Source: Cokeromyces recurvatus (taxonomy: Eukaryota; Mucoromycota; Mucoromycetes; Mucorales; Mucoraceae). Taken from it: a stretch of 64,000 nucleotides of DNA. The notes under the pieces are model-generated. The model saw only the letters and a list, made by a program, of their open reading frames with translations, did not search any database and had not been told where the DNA came from. The stretch is from the NCBI RefSeq assembly GCF_025118155.1, contig NW_026251388.1, positions 1,240,001-1,304,000 of the forward strand. The letters are read 5' to 3'. Within the stretch, counting starts at the first letter, position 1, and every line of letters starts with the position of its first letter. Position numbers and translations under genes: made by a program. Below are positions 1-12,209 of the stretch, piece after piece.

Positions 1-119
1 CGTTGTTGTTGTTGTTGTTGTTGTTATCGTTTATTAAAAAAAAAGTATTTTATATAGTTATTAAAAAAGTACAATATCCGAAACTTAGTTACCTGCGCGC
101 ATTTAACTATCATTCTTAG

Positions 120-200
120 AAATCTTGTATATAAGACACTTTCACCAAACCAGTCAAGTACTTTAATAATAGCATTAATTTTACAACTCCTTAATGGTAT

Positions 201-238
<38 letters not shown>

Positions 239-553
239 TGTAGATGTTCAAGGAAAAGAAAAAAAAGAAAGAAAGAAAGGTTAATAATAATATTAAAAAA
301 AAAAGGATTTTCCTACGCCATGATTTGGTCCACTTGTGTCTCAGAAGTAGACCAAATGTTTCCCGTAAATCAAAGGGCCATAGCGCAAGGCATTTTAGCA
401 GCATTATTTTCGGGACTCGGGTTTGGATTAGGGTGTATTCTAGGCGGTTTCACATATGACCAGTATGGAGCACAAATGCTGTTTAACGTATCCATTAGTG
501 TAGCCATACTTAGTTTATTTATTTTCTGGAGTGGAAGATTGATGCATTGTTAA
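120..553 (+). CDS. MFSD6-like major facilitator transporter, 3' end only
   Basis: C-terminal part of a membrane transporter. Exons about 120-196 and 306-553, joined by a GTATGT...AG intron (197-305) that contains a TA microsatellite. The join restores a Gly codon and gives a continuous transmembrane stretch (LQLLNG then FSYAMIWSTCVSEVDQ), followed by a Gly-rich helix and a YDQYG loop, as in the MFS_1_like/LacY-like branch that includes MFSD6. Substrate cannot be told. The acceptor before 120 is inferred from TTCTTAG. The 5' part of the gene lies left of the window, and positions 1-26 are a GTT repeat. Family assignment rests on the motif pattern; exon 306-553 is firm, the exon before it likely. 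Confidence 0.7.
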
Positions 554-1480
554 GATTAAATATATCCAGGATACAAGTTAACAAGTAGTAGTAGTAGTAA
601 TGAAGAAATATAACATGTTGTATTAAAAAAAATACAGTAATAATAAAGAGTTTATATGTTTATGATTTAAATGAATACTATAACAAAGATGCTACCCGGT
701 TATACTTACTTGTTACATGAAAAAGTGTATAGATTATATTATTTTCATTATTTACCTCATAAGAGGGAGGAATATATTAGTTGTACATTACAATCTTCTA
801 GAATTTATTTGATACTAATATGTGTACATATGCAATCTAAAATAGTTTTATTGGTTAAAATCTTATATCGAGCACTTCTTTTTTTGGCTTCAAGAAGAAA
901 TACAACTATAAAGGGTAATTTGTACTATAAAATAATAAAGAAATAAATAATACTTCTCCTATTTATCTAGCCTCCCCTCCTTGGTTCGTTATTGAAATTT
1001 AAACAACAATATTTATAAGACGATGGAAGGAATTTTAACGTTTAAAGTATAAAAATAGAAATTACGAAAATCGATTATCTTATATTGATTGTATGCCTTT
1101 CTTTTTTTTTTCTTTGTCATTACTTGTTATATATTCAAACTCATATTTATAACTTCTATTCTTACAATTTATTACCTTAACCTTAAACATTCATTATAGT
1201 GTTGCATTTATATTCCTAAATGGTATATAATTTTTTCTAGAGTAATTTGATATACTTGATAAATCTATGGTTGACATACATAATAGATCTGTATCATATG
1301 AGAAAGTGTAACATTAGGGGGAAAAGAGAGAAAGAGATTGAGAGAGAGATTGAGAGAGAGAAAGAGAGAGAGAGAGAGGGACGAGCATCAATATAAATAT
1401 GCTTTCTTTTTTCTTCTGTATTCTTTGCATATAAATATATTGTATTTTATTCCTCTTTTATTGTTAAAATATTTATCAAA
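554..1480. other. intergenic, AT-rich
   Basis: Spacer between the MFS gene end and the C2H2 gene. It has several AATAAA-like motifs soon after 553 and a GA-rich microsatellite at about 1318-1380 just upstream of the next gene. An open frame at 671-946 has no recognisable protein character and I do not call it. Confidence 0.6.
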
Positions 1481-2361
1481 ATGACATTTGAAAATTATGA
1501 ACTTTTAGAATTGCCACTTTCTATGTCAAATCATTTAACATTGGTTAACTACGATAATAATCATATATTGGATAGTGATTATGGCTCTTCTATCCCATTA
1601 ATGGAAGTGACTGATTCATCTTTACCATCTTATGCCTCAGTTTCATCTTCTTCTACTCCTGAATTAAATTCCTCTAAACTTCCTGATAATAATAATAAAA
1701 ACAACATAGCAACTAAGCCAAAACTTAAAAAGCAATATCAATGCCCTCAATGTTCAAAAGTATTTAATAGACCTAGTGCTCTTCAAACCCATTCTTATAC
1801 TCATACTGCAGAAAAGCCTTTTAAATGTTCATAGTTAGTATTATTCTTATTATTATTCTTATTAATACGTATTAACATAATTATATTATTAGTCCAAATT
1901 GTAGCCGTTCATTTTCAGTAGTTTCTAATCTTAGACGTCATTTGAAGGTTCATCAAAAGCCTTCTATAAGTAGTAGACTTTCCTCTGAAGATAGACTCCG
2001 TTGTGTTCGTCAATTAATGAAACATAGTGAAGCGATATTATCTAATAATAAAAGGCAACGAACGATTGAATCCACAGATTATCATTTAATTTTGCCTAAA
2101 TTATCACCAGAATTGCAGCCAGAGACGAGTATAGAACATGAGGGACACATGTTGAATTCATTACTACAACCGCTATTACCACAAGTGAGTACTAGAAATA
2201 GTCATGGCTATCAACACTGTTTCGTTTTATCTGATCATCATCAAGACTATCATTCATCTACATTTAATGATTCAATGTCTCATGAGACAAAGTTTCTGAA
2301 CCATTCACCCGCTTTTACATTACCTAATGATCATCTCTTTTTAGACCTTCGTTTTTTATAA
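1481..2361 (+). CDS. two-finger C2H2 zinc finger transcription factor
   Basis: Probable nuclear DNA-binding regulator. Exons 1481-1833 and 1893-2361 (273 aa). The intron uses GTTAGT...TTAG, and splicing completes the second finger by creating a Tyr codon inside its C-x4-C pair. Finger 1 is a C-x2-C...H-x3-H unit followed by a TAEKPFKC linker. Finger 2 has C-x4-C and the [15 protein letters not shown] pattern common in fungal regulators. The N-terminal 80 residues are Ser/Asn-rich and the C-terminal 130 have no recognised domain. Unspliced, the frame would stop in the middle of finger 2, which supports the intron. Target genes cannot be told. An ATG in good context follows a long GA/T-rich leader. 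Confidence 0.9.
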
Positions 2362-4368
2362 GAATATGCAATGCAATAGAAGTTTAGAAATTACATTAGT
2401 AGAATCAAGTTATTAGACAAGCTCAATCCTTTATTTTATTTTATATGTATATACTTTGTTGAATACTTTAGCATATTCATTTATTCATAACCTTATGATC
2501 ATTTTTAAATTTATATAAATATAAAATTTAGTAAAATTGGGAAGCATCACTTAATTCTGTGTAACATATTAACAAGCATGAAGTTGTTATAAAACTTACT
2601 TAAAAGATACGAAATAATAATAATAAAAGATAATACGTAAACAGAGTTGTTGTATTACTTTTATTATAAAAACAAAAAAAAAATTTCGTTATCTTCTTCT
2701 TTCCTTTTACTTGAAATACAATTTGTGAATACTTTTTAAATAAATATATTCTTCCTTACATATTTTTCTATTTTGTCTTTTTAAATTCATATCCAATAGG
2801 GCTACTATTTTAGAAAAACTGATGTTCTGGAATCAAAATAAATAAATGATGGCGTAAAAATAAAGTTATACATATTCAGGAACCAGAATTTTTACTAATG
2901 ATCTATCTAAACTTTATTAACCACCACGTAGTAGCAGTCATTGATTTTACCCGAAAAAGGAAAAAGTCATTTAATACAGATGCAGTCGATTGGTAGCCAA
3001 TTAAATGAACAATGCTTTTAATAACCTGTCTGCTTCAAGTTTAAAGTAGGAATCACTACTCCCTAATGACCTTACCGTCTTTATTTATCAGCTTACAGAG
3101 TAGGACAACTGCTGTACTTTTTCTTTCTTTTGAAAAGATAAGCTTTTAAGACGCATTTATTCTTATCCCCTTGTACTTTCTACTTTATAAGGATTAAGAA
3201 ATAGTTGATAACATTTGACAAGCATAATTACTGCTATCTAACTTGATTAAGAGATTCAGAAGAGTTAATTCTGTTATTTATTTATTTTTTATTTTTTATT
3301 TTTTAAAGAAGGATAAGTATATTGCAATATGAATAAAATAAATATAAAGAAAGGGAAAAAGTGCATATATAAAATCATAAATATGTTAATTTTCCTCCCC
3401 CTCCCCCTCATACACACACATATACATACGTACCTCACTTACACAGCTTAACTATAGATAATACAGAATTCTTTTTTTGATGCAATCTTCTTGACTATTT
3501 TGCTTTGTTTGAATGATTTCATTTCAGTCCATACGGAACACGATACATTAAACTCACGGACACAACTCAAGTCTTTATTTTATATGATATATACCTATAC
3601 ATTGCTCATAAAGAAGTAACGCCATACTACATTAATCAAGAATTCAAAGTGAATATATGCTTTTGTAATATTTTTTACTATCTGATGTGTTTAATAATAT
3701 AAATCATGTTATCATTTCTTTTCTCTTAAAACAATAAGCTGCTATACATCACCTACTTTATTTTCATTGCTGCATAAACAAATGTTAATAGGAAGATACC
3801 ATATGACGATAAACCAGTAAATTGTGAATTTTATCATCTATCCTAGTGCTACCATTTCTTTCTTTTTTTCACGTTATTTAGGAGATGTTCTCCTTATTAT
3901 TTCACTTTTTTTTGTCCTTCCCTTTCCCTTTCCCTTCCTTCTTTAATTGTACCCTCACGCATATGAAAGAATAGAGGTTTATTCATCACGTTAGCTTGTC
4001 ACAAATAATAATTTTATACAAAGAAGAAATTTACACAAGTATTATGTCAAGTTTGAAGAAAGAAAGGAAAGAAAAAAAAAACCCTCTCTTCTTCTCAGAA
4101 GCCTTAAAGGGTAGGCTATTTATCATTTCTCCTCCTCCCATTTGTTTTTGTATCATTCATGACGAAAAAAAAAAAGACTCTTTAAAGTGTGCTTTTTTAT
4201 ACAAAACTATAAACCTTTAACATATGATAATAATAAAAATAATAAAAAAGGAAATATTTTAAGCTTGCTTTCTTGCATTTTGTGTCAATCTGGCATGTTC
4301 ACTATCATTCAAACTATAATTTAAATAAATAAATAAAGTGTTGACTTTTATTACAATAGATAGGATAC
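2362..4368. other. 2 kb intergenic between convergent genes
   Basis: No convincing coding sequence on either strand. Contains poly-purine/pyrimidine patches (3387-3415 C/T-rich; 3900-3945 CCCTTT repeats) and an open frame at 3996-4220 that is lysine-rich low complexity and probably chance. The two flanking genes end here, so no promoter is expected. The length is unusual compared with other convergent gaps in this window (95-165 bases). Confidence 0.5.
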
Positions 4369-6668
4369 TTACTGCTCATCATCAGACTCATATTCCTCCT
4401 CTTGGTCTATATGTAATAGTGCACTTTGTTCACCTCCTCTGTCAGATCGATAATGAGTAGCATTTCTATTCGTGCCATTCAAGTCAGATAATTGAACATT
4501 TTTATTAATAGGCTGATGATCTCTTTCTTCTTCTTCTTCTTCGTCTGTAAGTTCACCTCCAAGTTCAAAGATAGCAGATTCCTCATCTATACCATGATGT
4601 TGCCTGTTTTGAGTAGACCTAAATTGGTTATCGCCCTCACCATTCTCTTCTCTTCTTAAACGCTCCTCTAAATCCAATGCTTCCTCTTCATCTTGACTCA
4701 ATTGCGTTAATCCATAACGAGCATTATTACTCGTAGGCCTCCATAAAATGATAATCACGAAAAAGACAATAAAATACAATATATTCAATAAACCATCCAA
4801 CATGATCCAACGGTATTTCCAATTCTTTGCTGCCCAATCAATAGCCATACGTCCTGAGAAGGCAAACATGTTCAAGATAAAGATAGCAATAACGGCTAAA
4901 ACAGAGAAGAGTAATAAACGATAAAGCCGTTTATACATAATCACTTTAACATGCTGTTTACGAAGTTCGAGGTCTCGAATTGTGTTTGTAATCGAATTGA
5001 GTGTCCAAACATAGAATATAGTCATTGTAGTTGAAAGAGGGAAAATGACAAGCAAGATCAAGAGTCCTGCCGTTTCAGGTGATAAAAGCATTGTGCCTAA
5101 TGTATAAATCACGCCAAAGAAAAAGTGTGTACATGCAAGAATAATACATTTTTTCATTGCTGAACCCAGACTAGGTCTAATTATTATCAAGTAGTTAATA
5201 AATCTATCTGTTTATCTAATCTAATCTAATCTAATCTGATCTATGATGGTAATTGTATACTATATAAGATAATTACTTACTTGACAACACTATAGCCCAT
5301 ACAAACTATCAATAGCATGAAGAACGACATACTAATATAATAATAATTTTAAGCTATCATACTTGATCTAAACAAAAACAAAAAAATAATAATAATAATA
5401 ATCCCATAATACCTTGTTCTACCTGCATTTAATAAAGCTACAAGAGCCAATAATCCATAAGCTATAATAATAATAATTAATTGTTATTTTTTATATATAT
5501 AAACCCCATCTATTTTAAACTTTTATGATTTCTTACATGCTTTTCCTGTTTGATTATAAGCTTCCCAAAAGCCAAAATTAAATGCCATTTCAACAATAAG
5601 ATAGAAAATAGCTGCTGATAAAAAGTGCTATAAATGTGTATATATATATATATATCATATAAAAGTTAAGAAAGTATACATAAACATAATAGCTTATATT
5701 TACTTGAACGGGTAAAATATCTCCCCAATTACGATAACTTTGAACGGACCAAAAAATACCAACAGCTAAATAGACACAAGTAAAGACACCATATAACTAT
5801 TTTTTTTTGTTTGTTAGTAAATATACCTTTTTTTTTTCTATTCTTAATAATTTACTATTAATTTAGGGTAGTCAACAGCAGGTAATTCACCATAAGGGAA
5901 ATGCCATTCAACCCAAGCCTCAAAATAAGATTCACTTTCATTACTATTACCAGGAACCATTGCTACACAATAATAGCCTGTATATTCTACTTTATATAAA
6001 GCCATTTCTGTTTGATTGCCTCTCATTGTTAGGGTCTCTGTAAAAATGCTTGTGGTATTTTGTTTGTCAACTGGGATATGAGTGATGAATTGACCCAATT
6101 GAGATGATTGACAAAGTTTATGTGATACTGCCAATGGATCGCAAACATAAACCATCTAAAAAAAAACCAAAATAAGGAAAAGTTATAACAACTAATAATA
6201 TGACAGATGACTGACTTGTTTGAAAATGATACCTCTCCCAATTGATCATCATAAGTGCCAAGATTATTAAAGTCCTGCCATTCATATACAAGTAAGGACA
6301 CTTTTCCTCGTGATTCACGTCCAACAGAAACTAGGGTACATGTATGAATACATTTAACATAATAAACATTATTATTATGTATATGTTTATCTACCTTTAA
6401 TGTAAGGCTGAGAACCACCTGGAATATCATTTTTACTCCAAACACCTGAACAAGAAGTTGCAGAGTAATCATTACTTGTCTAGACAGAGAAAATGAATAA
6501 TAATAATAATGGGAGTCGAAATTTTAATCATCAAAGTACAACTTTATTTTTCTTTAAAACAAGATTCCCTACCAAATAAACTTCTTCTGCATATAAAGAA
6601 TTAATAAAGAAAGTTGATAAAAGTAAAGATAATGTAGAGAATAATCTCCATATTTTTACTGCTGTCAT
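4369..6668 (-). CDS. PTM1/GPR107-type lung seven-transmembrane (GOST) protein
   Basis: Golgi/endosome seven-transmembrane protein of the Lung_7-TM_R family (yeast Ptm1, human GPR107/108), thought to act in membrane trafficking. Nine exons: 6668-6573, 6479-6395, 6330-6233, 6155-5856, 5796-5704, 5627-5537, 5461-5413, 5331-5281, 5176-4369; total 556 aa with all phases agreeing. A signal peptide is seen at residues 1-27, then a luminal domain with Cys residues. The 7TM bundle begins near LYGVFTCVYL and includes DILPVQ, SMSFFMLLIV and PSLGSAMKK. The acidic cytosolic tail starts after LWRPTSNN and holds runs of Glu. Exons 7 and 8 are only 49 and 51 bases. The family call is firm; the ligand or cargo is unknown. 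Confidence 0.93.
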
Positions 6669-7593
6669 CTTTATTGAATCTGCTTCTTATAAGAAATAGG
6701 AAATAGAATTCCTATATTTGAAAAAAAAAAACAAAATACAACTAAAATTGATGAAGAATATTTGTCGAATTAAAAGGGTTCATTTTTACAGCGGAAGTTG
6801 AACCTTTTGTAGTATGATGATGATATTTTTTGTTGAACATTATTACAGCCAAAGCCTTCCTTCCCATCTCCCCCCAAAAAAAAAGAATAAGCCCAACTAG
6901 AAAACGGTGAATTTAGATTGTTAACAAAAGGACGGGCTACTAATAAAAATAATAATAGCTCCTCTCTTATAAGAATAAAAAGGAATCGAGTTTCTATAGG
7001 AGGGCGGAAAGTAAGGAAGTATGTGCGTAGTAAAAGTGACTTGAAAGAAAGGATATAAGATGGTACTAACAATTCTTTTCTGATATTGAATGCTCAAATC
7101 AGCATATGTATAAAATGTTGATTTGTTAACAGTTGTTTAGAACAAGTCTTCATAACTACGAAACGTGTTTGATTTGAATATGATTCTATTTCAACCTCAG
7201 TTTTAAGTTGTCCATCTATAGTGTTCAATACTACTTTGTTTAATTTAGTCAAATGAAATCAAACAGAGTAAATTGTTCAAGTATCAAAAGACTAAAGCTA
7301 ATAGACGATTGTATGCTTATGTAATAAACCGAAATTACTAATATGAACTATATACAAGCCACTTTATTTATTTATTTATTTATTAAAAGTTAAAAATGTT
7401 GTTGAATAGTAATTTATGCATACTAATAAGTGATAATAAACTTGCCGGTCACATAGAGAAACGTATAGTACAGGAATGAATTGGAATACAAACTCGGAGT
7501 GGAATTATGATTATTGAATGTATAATCCGATTGGCTGTAAATTAGCATAGTAACTTTTTTAATTTTCAGACTTATTATTCTATTCTAAATGTA
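6669..7593. other. upstream region of PTM1-like gene
   Basis: Holds the promoter of the minus-strand PTM1-like gene and ends at the TA target of a mariner-type element. A minus-strand open frame at 6770-7072 has no start context or family resemblance and is probably chance. No RNA gene seen. Confidence 0.5.
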
Positions 7594-7757
7594 CAGTTGA
7601 TCCAATAAATTATGTCATCCGGGCCGAACAAAATGTCGTCCAATCAGAAATAAGTTTTCGCTGTCATAGGAATAAAATGTCCCCTCTTAGTTTTTCTGAG
7701 GAAGCTTTTGATTATCTCTTTCTTATAATGTCTATTGTAGCCTTACGAGATGAAGAA

Positions 7758-7791
<34 letters not shown>

Positions 7792-9074
7792 AAGATGGAC
7801 AAAACAATATTTATAATGAAAACGGTCAATTAACGAACGTATGATCCAATGGAAGATGTCATGTCAACTATCGACGATCCCAATATTATTCTTGAAACCT
7901 TGGTTGATCATTCTTCTTATATGAAGAATAAGCCATTGGAAAAAACAACCAACTGAAAACAAAAAAGTCGACTACTTCAAAGCCAGTGAAAGTTGCCTCA
8001 AAGAGGACAAATGCAGACTATGGCATTAATCAGAGGATGACGTTCATCGATCGTATGATCGAATTACCTGTGGGACAGAGGTATGCCGCTGTGGTCGGGA
8101 GAGAATTAGGTGTCGAAGAACGAACTGCTCAGCGATGGTGGAGAAGCTACGAAGAGACTGGTGAAGTGCCGATCAAAAAATCAACCAGAAATCCAGGACG
8201 CCCAAACAACTTCACAGAGGAACACAAAGCTCACGTCTTGGACCTCGTTGATGACGATCCATAGGTTACTGTTTGTGATGTTGTTGAAAGTTTGACTAAA
8301 TCCTTTGAGGATTTTTCGCTTCCAAAAATCAGCCATTCATAAGCACATGAACGAAACTTGTAACCTGTCAGTCAAAAAACCAAATTTCGAGTCTGAGAAA
8401 CGCAATAGTCCTGAAAACCTACAAGAGAGATACGAGTGGTTTATGAAATGGAAGGATTCAGATGCTGACTTCACGAAAAACTGTATTTTCATTGATGGAT
8501 GAATCAGGGTTTCATATCAATATGCGAAAGAATTACGCGTGATCTAGAAAATCAGAGCGTGCAGTTGTTAAGCTACCTCAGACAAGAGCTGCTTTTCATA
8601 CAATCATCGGTGCTATATCTACAAAAGGTGTCATTCATATTGCGTTGAGAAAGCCTCCTCCACCACCTGCGAAAGATACAAAGAAACGTGCGAGGGACAA
8701 TAATGACAAGAAGAGGGCAGTTACGGCAGTCGAGGAAGAGGCCGATACTACTACTTCTGACTATTCGCAGAAGCCTCCTCCAAAGGGAACCACTTCTGCT
8801 CACTAAACAAAGTTTATCAACGAACTCCTTGAGATTCTAGATGATATGGGAGATATGAAAGGGTCTTATATGGTTATGGATAATTGCTCTATTCATGGTA
8901 CTAAACTTATGCAAAACAAAATCTTGAGAAGAGGTTACAAGTTCGTGTATTTGCCAACATACTCCCCAGAACTTAACGCAATTGAACAGTTCTGGTCTCT
9001 CGTCAAAGGAAAAATGAAGCGTGATAAACTTTTGCAGTCAGAGATCATGTCCAGTAGAATCAAGGACGCCTGCG
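7594..9074 (+). mobile_element. defective Tc1/mariner-type DNA transposon, copy A
   Basis: The left end is a terminal repeat starting CAGTTGATCCAATAAATTAT directly after a TA (7592-7593), as expected for TA-targeting Tc1/mariner elements. It is followed by a subterminal unit (AAAATGTCGTCCAATCAG), a run of T at about 7761-7788, and a broken transposase. The 3' part is lost: after the catalytic Glu region the sequence changes at about 9074 into LTR-like DNA, and no matching right terminal repeat is visible in the next kilobase. An inverted partner lies at 20311-21378. Confidence 0.88.
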
Positions 9075-9079
9075 TGTTG
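7986..9079 (+). pseudogene. IS630/Tc1/mariner transposase, multiply broken
   Basis: Encodes a cut-and-paste transposase remnant. N-terminal helix-turn-helix region (7986-8264) with ERTAQRWWRSYEETG and GRPNNF. Catalytic part: first Asp in CIFID near 8493, second Asp in VMDNCSIH (8873-8897), Glu in SPELNAIEQFWS (8966-9001). Lesions: TAG after DDDP at 8262; a frameshift near 8305-8325; a 4-base GATG duplication at about 8495-8502 that breaks the frame just after the first catalytic Asp; another stop before TKFINELL. It cannot make an active enzyme. The first three lesions are also in the second copy. Confidence 0.9.
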
Positions 9080-9550
9080 TGGTTTAGGTAGATTTAAGTA
9101 ATTAAATAAAAGAAATAAAATAAAAAGAAAATAAGACAGAAGAAGTACGTTGAGACTTGTCAATAAGTTTATTAAGAGTTAATTCAATACAAGTATTGTT
9201 CTTAGTTATAAGTTATGAGTTAATAATGTAAGAGTATTTATATATTTTGTGGATAAGGATGATGAGTAATAAGAAGATAAAAATATAACAAATTGTATTT
9301 GATAATATAATTATAGATATAGATATAGATTTATGTCTTTAGTATATATTTATTTTTATAACTAATACGTGTATTCTGAGTAGAATCAATTATTACGCGT
9401 ATTTGTATTATTTGTTTTAAGTATAAAGATAAGGAAGAAAAAAAGACAAGTCTGTGAAAACTTTGTATAGTTTTATTAAACATGAATAATACAAAAATTG
9501 TACCAGAAGAAAATAATATGGAAAAATGATAAGGGCTATTTATATGTTTT
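9073..9550 (-). mobile_element. LTR-like fragments inserted next to transposon copy A
   Basis: Read on the minus strand, this stretch has the order TATAAATA box, AATAAA signal, then GACAAGTCTCAA followed by a pyrimidine-rich tail. That is the same order as in the LTRs at 12210-12759 and 19141-19760. A second similar TATAAATA...AATAAA...GACTTGTC block lies at about 9420-9550. The forward boundary at 9073 begins TG and interrupts the transposase. The second boundary and a target duplication were not found, so nested or truncated LTRs are an inference. Confidence 0.45.
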
Positions 9551-10139
9551 TTGTAAGGTAAGTCATATTGATAGGAGTGTGATTTAGATAAGTGAATACT
9601 GCTATAATAAAGCCTTTATGCACGAATATGCACAAATTTTGTCACCGAATAACTCTGCATGCAGTATGCAGATTTCTGCCTGAGCTGTTGCTGATATTAA
9701 AAATATACACGATTATTGTCTTTGGGATAAGCAACGCGTTAATATTAGTTTACAGTGAACATTCCCTCTATAACAATATACACCATTATGGATGTATATA
9801 TAATATGTATGACTTGTATAAATAATTATGTAATTGAATATAACAGTCATAAATCTATTAAATTCTTATTATTATATAATACGATGTATATAATTATTTT
9901 TAATGCTCGAATCTCTAACAATGACTATTATTAAAACTGAATATTATGCTGTGAAGTACAATACACTAGTTTATTCGAATAAACTCTTTATTATTTAAAT
10001 AAATGATAGTTTATTTCTATTAACTTAGTTGTAAATACGACTACAATCATAACACTCAAAATAACAAATATCTTCCATCTCTCAGGTACTAACATACGAA
10101 TACTCATCTTTTATTCTGAAAATTAACAAAATAATATAG
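9551..10139. other. AT-rich spacer without recognised gene
   Basis: No feature supported. The open frame at 9592-9825 lacks protein character. No copy of the missing right end of the transposon was found here. Confidence 0.4.
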
Positions 10140-11433
10140 CCCAGAAAAGCATGGTGTAATTTGGTACGGGATTGATTTACGTCGCCGTTCATCTCTTCCA
10201 GAAGATCTTTATACCCGAATGAGGTACGAAACTACAGCGATCAAGCAATATAATATCAGTAATAGTTACAAGGAGGCGATCAGGAATATAATTCAATCAG
10301 TAAGTATATGTAAAGACGATTCAAATAATAATCAGAGCTACTAATCTGTCAATTAATAGACCAATCGTAATCATATGCTGGAATCTATTGAAGTCTTACG
10401 TTCTGCCGAGGGTAGTGCAGTTGAGAAGAAAGCACTAATTGACTTTTTTATGTTATTGTAAGCTGCAAAAATGTAATTCTAGATTTTTACTGACAACATT
10501 ACCATTTTTATGTTATAGTGGTGAAGAGATTTATGACGATGTAGGTGATACTTTGTCTGAATCTGAGGCATGCCTCAACAGTAATTTGATAAAGCCTTGT
10601 TTGCAGGTATGTTCTCGTATGCTTCGTAATAAGAAGTATGACATTACTTATATACCCGGAGAAATTGAATTGACTTCTATGACTGAACAACTAAGCAAGC
10701 AAGGATTACTTGATAATCGTTTCAAATACTATGCAGATGGCAAAATAAGAATGAATGCTGATAAGCAAGAACTTTTGCTTCTTGAGGTTTCTTCTGCTCT
10801 GGGTCAAGCAACTCAAGACAAGATTGCCTTTGATCATACCAAAGCCATGTTTGGGCTTCTTGCCATATTGAAGACTCTCGTCTGCAAATATAGTCACGGA
10901 TCATTTGAATCTTTTAAAAAAATTAAATTTCACTTCATTCACGTTCATGGTAATAATAGTAATATTTTTTCGATGCATAAGTCAACAGCAACTAACTTAA
11001 TTTTGGTTTAATAGGCCAAGCAGTTAAACACTGGACAATGATGACTCCGGAACCTGGAGTTTATATCATGACAAAGGAACAAAAGGCCACCATTCCTGTG
11101 AACATCAACAGCATGGCTGATGATTTGATCTCCTATGTTCGATTCCATTTGAACTTGACAGTAAGATAAGAGTTTCTAATTCATTTCAACTGTAATGGTC
11201 ACTGACCAAGTTTTTTTTAGGAGTTATTGAGGGAAACCTTGGATAGCATTGAAGGACTTCAAAAAGAACACCGAAGTCAGCTGCAAGAAGTAACGATTGA
11301 CAACAAACATATATCAGCTGAGACTTTGTTATCAAGTGTTGTTAAACCAGTCATCATAAGGTTAAATGAAGGCAAACATTCCAAAGAAGTTGTGGACAGC
11401 CCCCGAAGTAGTTCAAACAGTCCTCAAAGGTGA
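10140..11433 (+). CDS. unrecognised five-exon gene, possibly lineage-expanded family
   Basis: I do not recognise a named domain. Exons (10140 or 10219)-10299, 10360-10457, 10519-10949, 11015-11160, 11221-11433; introns of 60-65 bases with GTAAG/GTAATA donors and TAG acceptors, all in phase, giving at least 322 aa from the ATG at 10219. Reading is open back to 10135 (HGVIWYGIDLRRRSSLPED), where an acceptor-like TATAG sits, so the true start may be in a lost upstream exon. The central part has YYADGKIRM...ELLLLEVSSALGQ...FDHTKAMFGLLAILK, a D-x(n)-E-x-S arrangement that could be a decayed PD-(D/E)XK-like fold (inference only). The tail is charged and Ser-rich. It lies among transposon and LTR remnants, yet every exon is intact. 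Confidence 0.72.
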
Positions 11434-12209
11434 ACAGCTCATCTCCTTCTCAATTCAAATATTTTACATGTATTACGTTATTGCAGTTTATTTTGTGTAT
11501 TTTTTCATCATTATGATTATTAAATAGCTTATCTTTGTCTATTTCTTTGCAAAAATAAACAAGCAAATAAACATTTAAGCACGTATATTAAAGTGTTGCA
11601 TTGACGATGCTAAATAATATCTTTTATCATGATGTACTGGTAATGGCATGTCAAAGTAGTTTGTGTTGCGTTTAAAGCTCGAATAGGTGCATCTTCATTA
11701 TGCAATGTATCTATACCGAGGTAGACAAACAGGGAAAGCTGTAATTCATTTGTGATTGAGCAAATACCATCAAAAGAATTTAAACAATAGCAACTCAAGA
11801 GCTTGACAAAGTCTTCACTTTTCACTCTGACCGAAGAATACTCTTTTTTTTTGTATGAAACGAAGAAAATTCGTCAGTATCACGAGCTTCTCCTAACAAA
11901 TGTGTAATCACATTTGCCAGAAAATGTACATAAGATCACAGAAATAATTTAATATCTCATTTTAGCAACTTCTTTAAGATTAGGATCGTTCTTAAAAGAT
12001 TTATTGAGCATGTTTTCCGCTATAGAAAAATGAGACTTTTGTAAAAGGAACTGATCATGTGAAAGAAAATAATAGTTTATAATGCTTACTTTATTTCATA
12101 ATAATCCAAACTAGTTATAAAACAGGTCGAAACAGCTTTGGCTATATATGTGTTTATAAAAGTATCAAATACCCATCAAACTTTCCGAAAATGTGTATGT
12201 GTATACCAT
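11434..12209. other. spacer with possible coding relic
   Basis: Contains AATAAA motifs after the gene end. A minus-strand open frame at 11610-11825 (SFDGICSITNELQLSLFVYLG) looks somewhat protein-like but has no neighbours in frame and no recognised family. It may be a relic. Confidence 0.3.

Noticed and set aside
671..946. 91-codon open frame between the first two genes
   Set aside because: Tyr/Ile/Leu-rich translation typical of AT-rich spacer, no motif and no neighbour in frame.
3996..4220. 74-codon open frame
   Set aside because: Lys/Ile-rich low complexity; an upstream leader and plausible gene structure are missing.
6770..7072. 100-codon minus-strand open frame upstream of the PTM1-like gene
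   Set aside because: Composition follows AT-rich noncoding DNA, with no start context, splice partner or family resemblance.
9592..9825. 77-codon open frame near the LTR-like region
   Set aside because: No protein character, and it overlaps AT-rich spacer without splice or start support.
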